From contig JAKCWG010000101.1 of NCBI GenBank assembly GCA_021464415.1, positions 36,001 to 100,000 on the forward strand: 64,000 nt of DNA. Reading direction: 5' to 3'. The position numbers and the translations under genes were made by a program. The notes under the pieces are model-generated. The model had not been told where the DNA came from and did not search any database. It saw only the letters and a list, made by a program, of their open reading frames with translations. Position 1 is the first letter of the stretch; each line of letters begins with the position of its first letter. Shown here piece after piece: positions 1 to 10,584 of the stretch. This DNA comes from Lonicera japonica (taxonomy: Eukaryota > Streptophyta > Magnoliopsida > Dipsacales > Caprifoliaceae).

Positions 1-1110
1 CTTATTACCTGACTGAGCTATGGAACATGAGGAGCCAGAGTTTCCTAAGGAGTGAGTTTGAACCATTTTACACAGATGCTCTAATTGTTCCTTTGTGAAT
101 GGAAGTTGTTCTGAGGAAGATGGTTGCGCTGAATCTGCATTGCTTGCTTGGAATGCTCGTGTTCCGCCCCTCGTTTTGTTATCACGCTTCTTCCAATTTG
201 CTGGTTTACCATGAAGCTTCCAACAACTATCCCTAGTATGACCTGACCACTTGCAATGATCACACCACAATTTCTGCTTTCCTCCCCGCTTATCATTGTC
301 TACAGCTTTATCAAGGGCTACCAGTGCAGAGCCCTCACCATCTGTACGGGGCTCCCGTTCGTCTTTCAACATTACAGATCGTCGAGCCTCTTCTCTTCGT
401 ACCTCTGAAAACACCTCTCTGATAGTGGGCAGAGGTATTCTGCCTAAAATACGACCCCGAACTTCATCGAGGTCCTTGTTTAGTCCAGCCAAGAAGACAA
501 ACACCCGACCTCGTTCAATCTTCTTCTTGTAACGAGCACTATCATTCGGGTTTTCCCACTCTTCGGTTTCAAACAAGTCCAACTCTTGCCATATGGCCAT
601 CATGTCATGGTAGTAGGCTGTAACCCCACGATCCCCTTGTTGCATCTTCCACAACTGGTTATTGAGTTCGAACATTTGAGAATAGTTGTCTAGGTCCGAG
701 TACGTTTCCTTAACCGCGTGCCAGATATCGCGAGCGGTTGGCAAGAACATATAGGGTTTTCCAAGTCCAGCCTCCATGGAATTGATCAACCACGAAGTAA
801 CCATCGAATTCTCCTCGCGCCATGACTTAAAGCCCGGGTCATTAGATGGTGGTGGTACAACCTCACCATTCACATAACCTAATTTTCTTTTACCGTCAAT
901 AAACAGCCTCATTGATTGTGCCCATTCAAGGTAGTTTCTTCCATTCAATTTGTGACTGATATTTGCGACAGGATTTTCACTCACCGAATAAATAGAAGCA
1001 AATTGTGACATAGAATCCGTGAATGTAGAAGACGGGCTTGTGGTGGAACCACTAGACGAATCTGTGAGACTAGGAGTAGTAGCACCCACCATAGCAAGTT
1101 TATAGTTCAT
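1..1110 (-). CDS. gag: Copia-type Gag (gag-pol N-terminus), partial, open to window edge
   Basis: The ATG is at 1108-1110, with an in-frame TAA two codons upstream, and 370 codons are open to position 1 with no stop. The N-terminal region is serine/threonine rich. It is followed by a UBN2/Retrotran_gag-type domain (about residues 40-250) with the typical stretches SHKLNGRNYLEWAQSMRLFI, WLINSM and LWKMQQGD. A CCHC zinc knuckle WCDHCKWSGHTRDSCW (C-X2-C-X4-H-X4-C) lies near 222-270. Gag forms the virus-like particle and binds the element RNA. In copia elements this frame normally continues into protease, integrase and RT, which would be left of the window. Nothing visible disrupts it. Confidence 0.92.
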   Translation of the reverse strand, partial: MNYKLAMVGATTPSLTDSSSGSTTSPSSTFTDSMSQFASIYSVSENPVANISHKLNGRNYLEWAQSMRLFIDGKRKLGYVNGEVVPPPSNDPGFKSWREENSMVTSWLINSMEAGLGKPYMFLPTARDIWHAVKETYSDLDNYSQMFELNNQLWKMQQGDRGVTAYYHDMMAIWQELDLFETEEWENPNDSARYKKKIERGRVFVFLAGLNKDLDEVRGRILGRIPLPTIREVFSEVRREEARRSVMLKDEREPRTDGEGSALVALDKAVDNDKRGGKQKLWCDHCKWSGHTRDSCWKLHGKPANWKKRDNKTRGGTRAFQASNADSAQPSSSEQLPFTKEQLEHLCKMVQTHSLGNSGSSCSIAQSGNK

Positions 1111-1604
1111 ATTTTAAGATAATCAAACTGACCAAACCAAAAAACAGGGACTGAATAGTACCAGATGGGCAGAACTAACCAAACGGGGCAACAGCCAAAG
1201 AGGAACAGTAACAGCACGGAACAGTAACGGCACGGAACAGTAACAGTACCCAAACCAAGGCCAGAATAACGAGCGGAACAGTGAGACGACCGGGTCTGGA
1301 AAATTTGGTGATGATCGGAGAAGCCACGCGCTGTCACGCGCGGGGAAGGTTGTCGGCGCGTGAGATCCACGCGCGGGGAGAGGCGGCGCGTGTAGGCGCG
1401 TGTGACGTCGTTTTCCGGCATTTCTTTCTGGGTTCGATTCGTCGGAATATTCCGACCAAGACTGCGTGGTTGGTTTCGGGAATGGCCACGTGTTACGCAC
1501 GCTAATAAACAGAAGACAGCAGCGTCTAGGGTTTTTTTTGTTGAGGCGGGGGTAATGACGGCATCTAGGGTTTTTTCTAGGCTGCGGAGGGACTGCCTAA
1601 CCTA
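1111..1604 (-). other. Copia untranslated leader between LTR and gag
   Basis: This is leader sequence between primer-binding site and gag start, with no ORF of its own. It is unusually GC rich for the window at 1300-1420. It also carries a short imperfect direct repeat around GGAACAGTAACAGCAC (1200-1255). Confidence 0.7.
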
Positions 1605-1616
1605 GCTCTAATACCA
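1605..1616 (-). promoter_or_regulatory. Copia primer-binding site (initiator tRNA-Met)
   Basis: The minus strand reads TGGTATTAGAGC, one mismatch from the plant initiator-Met site TGGTATCAGAGC. It directly abuts the CA end of the LTR. Confidence 0.88.
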
Positions 1617-1802
1617 TGATAATTTAGAGAGAATGATTATATTATTCCATGATAACAAATAATGAAAACAACGCACCTTATATAGGAAATAAACACAACT
1701 CCTAATTACCCTAGAGTCCCTATCAAGATGGAATTCTATCCTCAACTAAAATAACATAAATAAATAAAATAAATAATACTGAATTATCAATAAATATCTA
1801 CA
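1617..1802 (-). repeat. Copia 5' LTR, 186 bp
   Basis: On the minus strand it starts TGTAGATA and ends TTATCA, the canonical TG...CA. It contains a TATA-like CCTATATAAGG about 70 bp before the PBS side. The right boundary is where homology to the LTR at about 15,345 resumes. Confidence 0.85.
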
Positions 1803-2295
1803 ACTTCCTAAGAGGAAGTTTCCTTAAATTATGGATGGATAATTCTCAAAAATTCACCAAAGACAGCGCTCTGCCAAAGTGTTCCGAACAACCAGATTTC
1901 AACAATTTGCTTACTTTGCAAGCTAATTCGACCAATGAGGAGTGTGATTTGGCACTTGGTCGAAACACAAAAGTTGTAGAGGGGATTGAGAAGAAGAAGG
2001 GGCCAACAACGGGGGGTTTGGACCTCGGATGAAAAAATTATGGCATCTCAAAGTTGGCCAAAAATTAAGTTTTTCGAAAAGTTTAAAATACACAATTCAC
2101 TTCCCGTTTTCAATTTGGGCCACCCGAATAATGAAACAATTGACCTCACAAACTTAATATACCTAATATGACATTGTAGAGGTGTCGGTTCAATTTCAAG
2201 AGGCTCAAAACCTAATGTTCACAATCTAACGGCAATAAAGCCTTAACCGGGCTGAAGAGGAGAATTGACTCAGAAACGAAATACGAGACGTTACA
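1803..2295 (-). repeat. Chromovirus-type LTR fragment (left paralogue of 15,345-15,815)
   Basis: This is U3-side sequence of a long gypsy LTR ending ...GTTACA at 2295. It matches 15,345-15,815 almost base for base, including AAAGTTGTAGAGGGGATTG and the CCGGGC/GAAGAG stretch. The copia element interrupted its left part. The viral-type sequence that follows is the same in both copies, so this junction was duplicated with the block. Confidence 0.75.
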
Positions 2296-3353
2296 CTATA
2301 ACAATAACAAAGACATGGAAGATCGCATGCCTTTGCCTTCTTGGGCTGAATAAATGGAAAAAGAAGTAGAGGACAAATTAAAGAATAAAGGCAAAAACCA
2401 AGTGGGATAAAGGTGGCCAAGAAATGTGGATAAAGGTGGCCAAGTAAGGATAAAAAGGGTGCTTTGATACCAATAATATTATTATGAAAAGAAAAGAACT
2501 AGACTAAAGAACTGGACTAATAGACAAGAACTGAAGTTAAATACAAAGAGAGATTATAAAAGAGAGAGAGAGAGAGAGTAATCACACAACTGAAATTTTA
2601 TTAATAAAAGAAAGGATTACAGGACTCAATGACTCTGCTTCCAAATTGAAACTTAAGTCTCCTTTGATAGCCAAGGAGATAACAAACAGATAACACATTT
2701 ATCTTATAACCGACAAAAGCTCGTGAACCTTTTAAAAGGAATATAGGGAAAAGTAGAATAATTTACAAACTTTTACAAACACACTTTATTGACTACTTTG
2801 CTAATGCTTGTCTGCCATATTACACATCACACAGAGAGAATCCAAGGGAGGTCATTTGTCCACTTCTGCTGATACTAAGTCTACACACTAAGTTCAGTTG
2901 GTATCAAGCCATCTATTTGAGTCATGACTGTAGTCACTAATGTCAATAAACAATTCCATTTTTGAGGTAATGGTTCCTGGAAATCCATCATGCATTTCTG
3001 TGAAATGGAAGAGGTGATCAATGAGTTTGTTAGATAATGGATGTTCAGGATGCCATACATTAAGTCACCAAAGAATATCTAGTGGGATCGCCTCCACAGT
3101 GGTGTAATTCATTAATAAAATTCTTCTGAGGAAAATGGTCCATATCGTATTTCCTGGGTGACGAGGTGTATCTAACCAATTCTGATGATACCATGCTTGG
3201 ACTTATGCAACACTTCTATGGATAATGTAGTTGGTGTTGGAAAATTATTGGGAAAATAATAGGATTACTGGCCTATGGAAGGTGACAAGGATATAAGGCG
3301 CATAATAAGTGGTGAAGTAATACTTCCATTCGTCTATGGTGTGGAACCAACTC
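2296..3353 (-). mobile_element. Endogenous pararetrovirus fragment (left paralogue)
   Basis: Non-coding viral sequence homologous to 15,816-15,871, 24,335-24,780 and 26,004-26,566. It corresponds to the intergenic region and the end of the downstream ORF. It contains the viral primer-binding site (2461-2472) and a short GA repeat (about 2560-2577). It lacks the two insertions found in the right copy, so both pre-insertion sites are intact here: TTGGGCTGAATAAATGG near 2341 and TTGACTACTTTGC near 2790. At about 3353 it breaks abruptly into gypsy internal sequence. Confidence 0.82.
2461..2472 (-). promoter_or_regulatory. Pararetroviral tRNA-Met primer-binding site (left copy)
   Basis: The minus strand reads TGGTATCAAAGC, close to the caulimovirid consensus complementary to tRNA-Met, which marks position 1 of such genomes. 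The same 12-mer is at 24,449-24,460. Confidence 0.75.
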
Positions 3354-3448
3354 TAGACTCGATACGGTCATGCGCTGAAGGAAAAGAGCGATCATTTCTA
3401 CCCATACCCTGTCGAAAAGGAAATTGAACCTACTCATCTGATACCAAC
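3354..3448 (-). repeat. Truncated 5' leader of a second chromovirus copy
   Basis: Matches the gypsy leader at 10,491-10,584, including AGACTCGATACGGTCATG and the PBS-side CATCTGATACCA. It lies on the outer side of the LTR at 3449-5452. That LTR therefore has internal sequence on both sides, as expected after unequal recombination between two copies. The junction with viral sequence at 3353/3355 has a few bases of microhomology. Confidence 0.8.
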
Positions 3449-5452
3449 TGTAACAACCCGCCTAATTAAGCAAATATTAACGAATGCTGTATTAAATTAA
3501 CAGCAGATAAACAAGTGATTTGAACCACTAATATGTACAAAAGCAGGGGCATCTAACAAAATTTCGGCATGAAGTAGTCGCACGTACTAAGAAATCCACC
3601 TTATGTAATAAACCAAAACATCACAAGGGTATAAAATACATCACCATATGATTACAACCCAACATAATTAGTCCAGCATGCAATTACAAATCTTGATTTA
3701 CCTACAAACCGAAATCAAAATATAGTCCAAGTTTGAAATATAAACTATTACAACCGTAGATATAACAAAGTCTCTCAACTACATTAGAAATAACAAGTTC
3801 CACAATAACATATAATACAACAAAACTAAAATCCATAAAGGCATCAGAGTGGCTCTAAGACGAACTAGGACCTAGTTCACGACCTCTAACCGTACCACGA
3901 GGTATACCTAAAAGATAGATGAGGGAATGAGCCAAAACTGGCCCAGTGGAAACTATAGGGAAATGGAGATGCAATGCATATACATGTTATGGTATAAAAA
4001 CTTATAAATTTTCAACGTTGACAAAAATTTCCATGTTATGCCAATTAATAAGAAAAACCATTCTTTTATCACAATTTATGTCAATTTATTGTCAACACAA
4101 ATCTCACTCGATAACAATATGAACGTCCATCCACCTCCTCCTCCTCCTCCTCCTCGACCTAATACTGGTACTAAACGGATTATACTACTCATAAATGTAC
4201 CCCATCTTTCCATGGGTCAGTGCACTGGTAACCAGATTTCATGGCACCCCATCTTCCCATGGGCCTGTGCAAAAGTGTCAACTAAAGCATTTCTATACCG
4301 ATGCTTATCCGGTTCCAACAACCTCGATATCTCACCGCATTGGTTATTTGTAAAAAGGTTGTTTTATATGATCATAACCACAATCAATTAAGTATCATGA
4401 TTTTTATTATGCGTTTTACATGAGACACAATGCCATTTAGTTATATACATGATTTATACAATCTCGTAAGCCAAGTATTAAGAAAAAATCACTAGACACT
4501 TTTAGAATCATCATCAAGCATTGAGTGCATGTCTAATAACAAGTTAAAATGAATTAAAAGTGTTTATTATATTGGAAATTTACTTAATTTAGCTCCAAAT
4601 GTCAAGTATTATATATGTGGTTGATGATTATAGCAAATTCGGTACCAAATTCTCAAATGTGTTCACAAATAGCAACATGCAGGACAACCAGCTCATGTTT
4701 TCATCAAATACAACCAATATGCTATCAATAAAAATGCTCAGATGTTATAATCTAAAGGAATATAACATGCATGCAAGAACAAAAAAGAATTTAGTACCGA
4801 TAATCTAGTATTTCTACTTAATCAACCATAAATGCTAGAAAAACAAAAGTGAGAGGAGAGTTCCCACCTCAATAAGCTTTGGACAGAAATGGAGATCTAA
4901 AAAACAACCACCTATAGCAACCCAATGGATGATTACACCTCATAAATGGATTCGGCTAGCGAAAAGCTTGAGAAATCCGCGATTTCATTACAAAACTTGA
5001 AGAATTGAGCTATCATGCATCAATTTCTCTCACATAACTCCTCTCCATCTCTCTTTAAAGCTCTAAGGTTCACAAATGGAGAAATGAGGCTGAGGAAGAA
5101 GAAATAAAGAGAGTCAACGCGGGTCAAATCGATAAAAATGAGGCTACAAAAAATTACACTGTTGATCGGTCTACAGAAATGCCATACTGGTCCTGCGCCA
5201 AGAAATCCCACAAATTTGAGACTGTGGACCTGTCTGTCAAAATGCCATACCTGTTCGGCACCAAAGTTTCCAAGATTTTTGTGCCTACGAACCGGTCTGC
5301 CAAATGGCCATACTGGTCCCGCGCCAACCTGGACTGAGGGATCAAACTCAACCAAAATTGACCCAAACTAGTCTAAATCGAATTCGATCACGAGGAAACT
5401 AATTACAGAGTTTAAGCTCATTAATTCTAGATTAAACACACATGGTGTTACA
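3449..5452 (-). repeat. Gypsy 3' LTR (2,004 bp)
   Basis: In plus orientation it begins TGTAACAACCCGCC and ends GGTGTTACA. It is collinear with 10,585-12,489. Relative to that copy it keeps about 100 bp near 3,500-3,600. It contains a run of CTC triplets (about 4,133-4,155) and three copies of a GG/CC-rich motif around GGTCTGCCAAATGGCCATA (5,160-5,330). Confidence 0.9.
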
Positions 5453-5465
5453 ATCTACCCTCCTT
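5453..5465 (-). promoter_or_regulatory. Polypurine tract of the gypsy element
   Basis: The minus strand reads AAGGAGGGTAGAT immediately before the 3' LTR, with AATTTCGAGGTCGAAATT just upstream. That arrangement is typical for the end of chromovirus pol. Confidence 0.8.
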
Positions 5466-5553
5466 AAAAAAATTTCGACCTCGAAATTGAAACAATAATA
5501 AGGTAAGAAAGATTACCTTAGGTGATAAGGAAAGGGTACTTGCTACGGATCTC

Positions 5554-5778
5554 CTATTCTAACTCCCACGTGGCTTCTTCCTCACCATGGTGATGCCAAA
5601 TCACCTTAAGCAACGGGATGACTCGATTCCTCAACTTTTGCTCTTTGCGGTCCTCAATTCTCACCGGATAGGTCTCATACATACCCTTCTCATCGATCTC
5701 AATCTCCTCAACCAGTAACACATGAGATGGGTCAGGAACATACTGATGAAGTATGGACACGTTGAACACATTGAACAC
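5554..5778 (-). pseudogene. pol: Chromodomain end of gypsy Pol
   Basis: The translation contains YPVRIEDRKEQKLRNR followed by KVIWHHHGEEEATWELE, the signature of the plant retroelement chromodomain (KVLW...HxxxEATWE). This domain steers integration toward chromatin. It overlaps the integrase frame at 5,732-6,244 in a different frame, so a frameshift separates them. The Cys-Val-Gln repeat at the overlap (CVQCVQRV) suggests a small local duplication. Confidence 0.85.
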
Positions 5779-7018
5779 ATTGTGGATACCCGATTTCTGG
5801 AGGAAGTTCTAAATGGTAAGCTATAGCCCCTAATTTCTCGATGATTCTGTAGGGTCTGATATATCTAGGAGCCAATTTACCCTTGTTCTCGAAACGAATA
5901 ATACTATAACAAGGCTTCACTTTTAAGAGCACATAATCATCAACCTCAAATTCCAAGGGTTTCCTTTTTACATCGGCATATGATTTCTGAAGACTTTGGG
6001 CTGTCTGAAGTCTTTGTTTAATCAACTTTATCTTCTCCGTAATCTCTTGAACCAACTGTGGTCCCAAGAGTGATGATTCTCCCTCTTCTACCCAACATAC
6101 AGGGGATCTGCACCGTGTGCCATACAATGCTTCAAACGGCGCCATTCCAATACTACACTGGAAACTGTTGTTGTAAGAAAATTCGGCCAACAGAAGGTGT
6201 TCATCCCAAATTTCCCGAAAATCCAACACACAGGCCCTCAACATATCCTACAATATCTGCATGGTTCGCTCATATTGCCCGTCAGTTTGCGGATGGTACG
6301 TAGTGCTAAAGTCCAACTGATTTCCCAAAGTCCTTTGCAATGTTGTCCAAAACTTTGATGTAAACCAGGGATCTCTATCCAATACAACCGACAGTGGAAC
6401 ACTGTGCAATCTCACAATCTCCTTGATATAAATCTTTGCCAACCTCCCTACGGGAAACTTCTATTGAATAGGAAAGAAATTAGCCAATTTAGTTAATCTG
6501 TCAACTACTATCCAAACTGCATCATTCTTAGACTGAGTCCTTGGTAAACCCATAAGGAAATCCATATTGATATTTTCCCATTTCCATTCTAGGATTGATA
6601 AAGGTTGCAACTGAACCGAAGGTTTTTGATGTTCGATCTTGATCTTCTGACAAGATAGACATCTTGCCACGAAGTTTTCCACATCCTTCTTCATTTCTGA
6701 CCACCAATACATTCTCTTCAGGTCACAGTGCATCATAGTTCCTCCTGGATGAATTGAAAATTCTGAATTATAGGCCTTGGCTAACACAACTTGCTGTAAT
6801 TCTTTATTGTCCTGGGGTAGTACCAACTTCCCTTTATATCTAATGCCACCGTCGTGTCCAATGGTGATGTCGTCAATGTACTCTCCAGATAACATCCGGT
6901 TACAGCACCACACTAGATCTTCATCTTGGCCCTGGCTTTCAATCACTCGACTCACCATTACTGGCCTGGCAACAATCGTTGATAGGAACACCATGTTATC
7001 TCTCCGATTCACTACCAA
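5732..7018 (-). pseudogene. pol: Gypsy integrase, broken into three segments
   Basis: The first segment (7018-6461) holds the H2C2 zinc finger (HPGGTMMHCDLKRMYWW and CLSCQK) and the start of the rve core (NINMDFLMGLPR, first catalytic Asp), then a stop. The second (6442-6248) holds VLDRDPWFTSKFW and YHPQTDGQYERT, with the second Asp and the Glu of the DDE triad. The third (6244-5732) holds the core's end and the GPY/F-like region (LAPRYIRPYRI, then LGAIAYHLELPP). Integrase would join element DNA to the host genome. Stops at the segment boundaries make it non-functional as written. Confidence 0.88.
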
Positions 7019-7204
7019 GTCATACTTTTGTAATTCTTAGTGGAGTCTCCATTCACGACACCTCAAAGCGGAAATTGAGCCTTGAGATTTTTTATTCAAT
7101 GCATCTGCCACCAAATTTTCTTTCCTCGGGTGGTACTATAAAGTTGAATCGTAGTCCTCCAAGTATTCCATCCATCAGTGTTGCCTCAAATTCAAATCTT
7201 TCTG

Positions 7205-7480
7205 AGTGAAGATGTATTTCAAGCTTTATGATCAGAGAAGACTTCGAACGTCTCACCGTATAAATAGTGTCGCCATATCTTCAAGGCGAATACTACCGCT
7301 GCCAATTCTAGGTCGTGCGTTGGGTAGTTCTTTTCGTGAATCTTAAGCTGTCTTAATGCATAAGCAATGACGTGGTTCAATTGCATAAGTACACAACCTA
7401 ATCACAAACGAGAAACATCACAATAAATGATATAACCTAGCCCTCTCTACGGCAAGGCAAGTACTGGAGCAAATGTAAGA
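7205..7480 (-). pseudogene. pol: Gypsy RNase H remnant
   Basis: The minus strand encodes [20 protein letters not shown] and then [17 protein letters not shown] and FSDHKA, the standard gypsy RNase H motifs. A stop follows the SDHKA motif. Upstream, 7,380-7,480 is degenerate. No continuous frame covers the domain. Confidence 0.8.
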
Positions 7481-7546
7481 CAACACCTAATTAAGCTCAT
7501 TGAAAGCATATTCACAATTTTCATCCCAAATGAATGGCACTTCTTT

Positions 7547-8215
7547 CTAAGTAAGACGGGTAAGAGAAGAGGCAATCTTAGAAAAATCTTGGACGAAACG
7601 GAGATAATAACTCGCTAATCCAAGGAAACTTTGGATTTCGGTAACACTTGTAGGTCGCTTCCAACTAGACACAGCTTCAACTTTAGCCGAATCCACTGAG
7701 ACTTCGAATCTATTAACGATATGACCTAGAAACTTCACTTCCTATTGCCAAAAATCACATTTAGAGAATTTGGCATATAGTTGGTGCCCATGAAGTAATT
7801 GCAATGCCATTTTAAGATGAGTAACGTGTTCAGCCTCAGAACGAGAATAGATAAGGATGTCGTCCACAAAAACCACAATAAACTAATCAAGATATGGTCG
7901 GAAGATCCTTTGCATCAAGTCCATAAAGGTTGCAGGAGCATTGGTCAACCCAAATGGCATAACCAAGAATTCAAAATGCCTATAACGAGTACGAAAGGCG
8001 ATCTTGGAAATATCTTCCTCTTGGGCCCTCAACTGATGATTAACAGATCGAAAATCAATTTTCGAGAAAAATGATGCACCCTACAACTGGTCGAACAAAT
8101 CGTCAATGTGTGGAAGTGGGTACTTGTTCTTGATGGTAAGACGATTCAATTGACGATAGTCGACACACATACAAAAAGAACCATCAGCCTTTTTGGCAAA
8201 TAAGACAGAGGCTCC
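7547..8215 (-). pseudogene. pol: Gypsy reverse transcriptase core
   Basis: Motifs in order on the minus strand are [33 protein letters not shown] (motif B), [11 protein letters not shown] (catalytic YxDD-type box) and KVKFLGHIV-like sequence. The thumb/connection (SFLGLASYYLRFVQDFSKIA) lies at 7,547-7,738. A stop precedes the FVDD box and another follows the CDFWQ motif. The domain converts element RNA to DNA. In this copy it is interrupted. Confidence 0.88.
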
Positions 8216-8900
8216 CTAAGGAGAGGTACTTGGATGAATGAATTCCTTGGCTAGGAGATCATCTAGCTGGGTACATAATTCTTTTAATTCTACAGGAGCC
8301 ATACGATAAGGAGTTATAAAAACAGGTTCAGCCCCTAGAACAAGATCTACAAAGAAATCAACGTCACGGTGGGGCGGTAAACCTGGCAATTCATCAGGAA
8401 AGACATCGAGAAACTCGTTAACGGGTATAACCGTAGGTGATAACTTAGGAGACTCTTCAGTAACTATGCTACATAACCAACCCAAGTAATTTATTTGTTC
8501 TCGCTTACACACGTAAGTCATCGAGTATAACCCATATCTTTCTCCATAAAACACGAGGGTTTGGCCCAAATGATATGAGGTCACCTTCTTAGAGTAACAA
8601 TCTATGATGGCACGATATTTTGACAACCAATCCATACCCAGAATCAAATCATAGGAACCCATATCCATAATAACAAAATCATCTTCCATATGGCAATCGT
8701 TGTGCAGAGAAATAATGGCAGTACAATATTGAGTAAGAATGGCAACACCCCCTAAGGGCGTGTTAATTCGAATAGACAAGGCAAGTCTATTAGGCTTCAA
8801 ACCCAAACTAAATGCACATGTTGGGGCTATGAAAAAATGAGATACATCCAAATCGAAAAAAAACTCTAACCCCAGTATTAAACAAAATAAGAATACCTTC
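8216..8900 (-). pseudogene. pol: Gypsy protease and start of RT
   Basis: The 211-codon frame (8851-8216) carries the C-terminal half of a retropepsin-like domain (MGSYDLILGMDWLSKYRAII), a linker, and the RT N-terminus (FLDVFPDELPGLPPHRDVDF). It ends at TAG exactly where gypsy elements have the Trp of SPWGAS. Just upstream (about 8,855-8,900) the protease active-site region reads LFNTG where LFDSG/LFDTG is expected. The catalytic Asp therefore appears changed to Asn, and a frameshift follows. Confidence 0.82.
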
Positions 8901-9231
8901 CATCACTATGTGGTCCTCTTGTGTAGCGGACGTTGCCAAGTTATAAACTCGGCCACCTTGGTTTCCGTGACCCTGTGGCTGCATAGGTTCCGAAAAGGAT
9001 TACTGGTGGAATTGACATGACTGAGAGTAATCCTGTTGGAAAGGAAATTGGTTGGGCTGGTACCGACTACCGACTGCTCGCTGTTTGCTGCTCAACCTCT
9101 AGGTTAACTAACTGTGTTGATCTACCTGAGAACCTGCCCCACTGGCTACAGCCCCGATTGCCATTACGTCCATGGCTCGGACCTTGGCTAGAGCTACTAC
9201 CCTCGCCTCTATTATGACCTCCTCGGTACAC

Positions 9232-10157
9232 TTATGGATTGTTTGGACAAGCTCTTGCCCGATGTCCCTGCTGCCCATAAACATAGCAAGACCCAAAGAA
9301 GCTACCAGTACTACTACCCCCATCACTAGAATAAAGACCTCCCGAATATTCTGAACTCGACTTGGCCTTCTTATTTCTTCCCCAATTACCAAAACCACTC
9401 ATTTTCTTCCCCTTATCCGATGAGTAAGAGAGCCTATCTGAACGACTGTCATAACTTCCCCTACTAGGCTGCATCAGAACTGAATCTCTCCGGTAAGCGG
9501 CTTCTACTACCTCTTTATAGGTCTGGTAATTTTATGCACTCAAGACATCTCGAAAATTTGCCCGAATACCAAAGAAAAATGAGTCCATATTTTCCTTATT
9601 AGACGGTCGATCCATGTGCAAACACAAATTTTCAAATTTCTGGTGGTACTCCGCCACCATCATTCCTTCTTGCCTCAACATCCGAAGTTCTTCCTTTTTC
9701 CTCCTTCGATATGCGTCGGATATAAACTGATTCTCAAATACCTTACTAAACACTCCCCAGGAATTCATGTTAACTGTCCCACTCTGCCTTCTCCACCAAG
9801 CCTATGCAAACCCGATTAGCTTGGAAGCTGCTAGCCTAGGGCGTAGTGCATCAGGAGCCTCGATCAGATCGAGCTTTTTCATTACATCGAACAGCCAATA
9901 TTCTGCGTCCTCGGGTCCCTTGGTCCCATCAAACTTGGTTGGGTCTAATCGGCTGAATGACCTTAATAACTTAGTTGGATCCCCCTTTGATTTTGAATGG
10001 CTATTACCTCCTCATTCCTATCATGTCCTCCACTATCGGGATTTCTAATGGTCTGGGAACAATTCGCACGAGCGTCTGCAGTAGAATCAGAAGAAGCTTT
10101 CATAACGTCTTTTAATTCCCCCATGAATTCCTTCATCATTCTCCTTATAAAGGACAT
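9232..10157 (-). pseudogene. gag: Gypsy Gag, broken
   Basis: Three frame segments are visible. 10157-9963 is an N-terminal piece. 9768-9532 is the Retrotrans_gag core, with FENQFISDAYRRRKKEELRM and a QEGMMVAEYHQKFENLC stretch. 9474-9232 is a serine/glycine-rich tail and a zinc knuckle reading CYVYGQQGHRARAC. The second Cys of C-X2-C-X4-H-X4-C is Tyr here, which should abolish zinc binding. Frameshifts or stops separate the segments. Confidence 0.85.
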
Positions 10158-10584
10158 AAGACCACGGCTACTATCACGACCCCTAGAACCTTCTCCCTCA
10201 TCAACAGGAGGATCAGAAGCTGGAATATTGCGAGTGGAAAGTCAGGCGGCATTCTATAGGAAAACAAAGGAAGAGTTCAATCCACAATAGTAATCATGAT
10301 GAAAGAGAACAGAAGCCAAGGAATACGCCAAAACAAATTTCGGTCGATAATACAGTGGGTCATCAAGTTCAACTCTAATAAGCTACAGTAAACAGATGCT
10401 TTATAAAATAATCGACTGTTGCACATACAGTTAAGTATAGTTTAATTCACCTGTCACTTGTGCCTAATAGCAGTGTTACTTTAATTCTCCAGACTCGATA
10501 CGGTCATGCACTGAAGGAAAAGAGCGATCCTACCTACCCATACCCCGTCGAAAAGGAAATTGATCCTACTCATCTGATACCAAC
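10158..10584 (-). other. Gypsy 5' leader with primer-binding site (10,571-10,582)
   Basis: Non-coding leader. The minus strand at 10,571-10,582 reads TGGTATCAGATG, an initiator-Met-type PBS two bases from the LTR. The stretch GGGTCATCAAGTTCAACTC (about 10,357) has a clear counterpart at about 22,344 in the non-coding element. The two therefore share packaging and priming sequence. Confidence 0.82.

Larger units (their letters stand above)
1..1802 (-). mobile_element. 5' part of a Ty1/copia LTR retrotransposon, cut by window edge
   Basis: The element reads right to left: LTR (1617-1802), initiator-Met-type primer-binding site (1605-1616), a 494-bp leader, then a gag frame that continues off the left edge. 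The right-hand boundary is supported by comparison with a related copy near 15,335 that has the same flanking sequence without the element. The left end, including the second LTR and the other TSD copy, lies outside the window. The flanking five bases on the right are ACTTC. The gag frame is undisrupted, so this insertion is probably younger than the gypsy and viral material around it. Confidence 0.9.

Noticed and set aside
296..532. Plus-strand frame of 78 codons
   Set aside because: It is antisense to the clear copia gag frame and has no domain.
1107..1605. Overlapping arginine/serine-rich frames on both strands
   Set aside because: They lie in the GC-rich copia leader; codon content is low complexity and no domain is present.
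4038..4391. Frame with a proline run, repeated at 11,084-11,428
   Set aside because: It is present in both LTRs of the gypsy element simply because LTRs are duplicates. The proline run is a CTC triplet repeat, and there is no evidence of a real gene.
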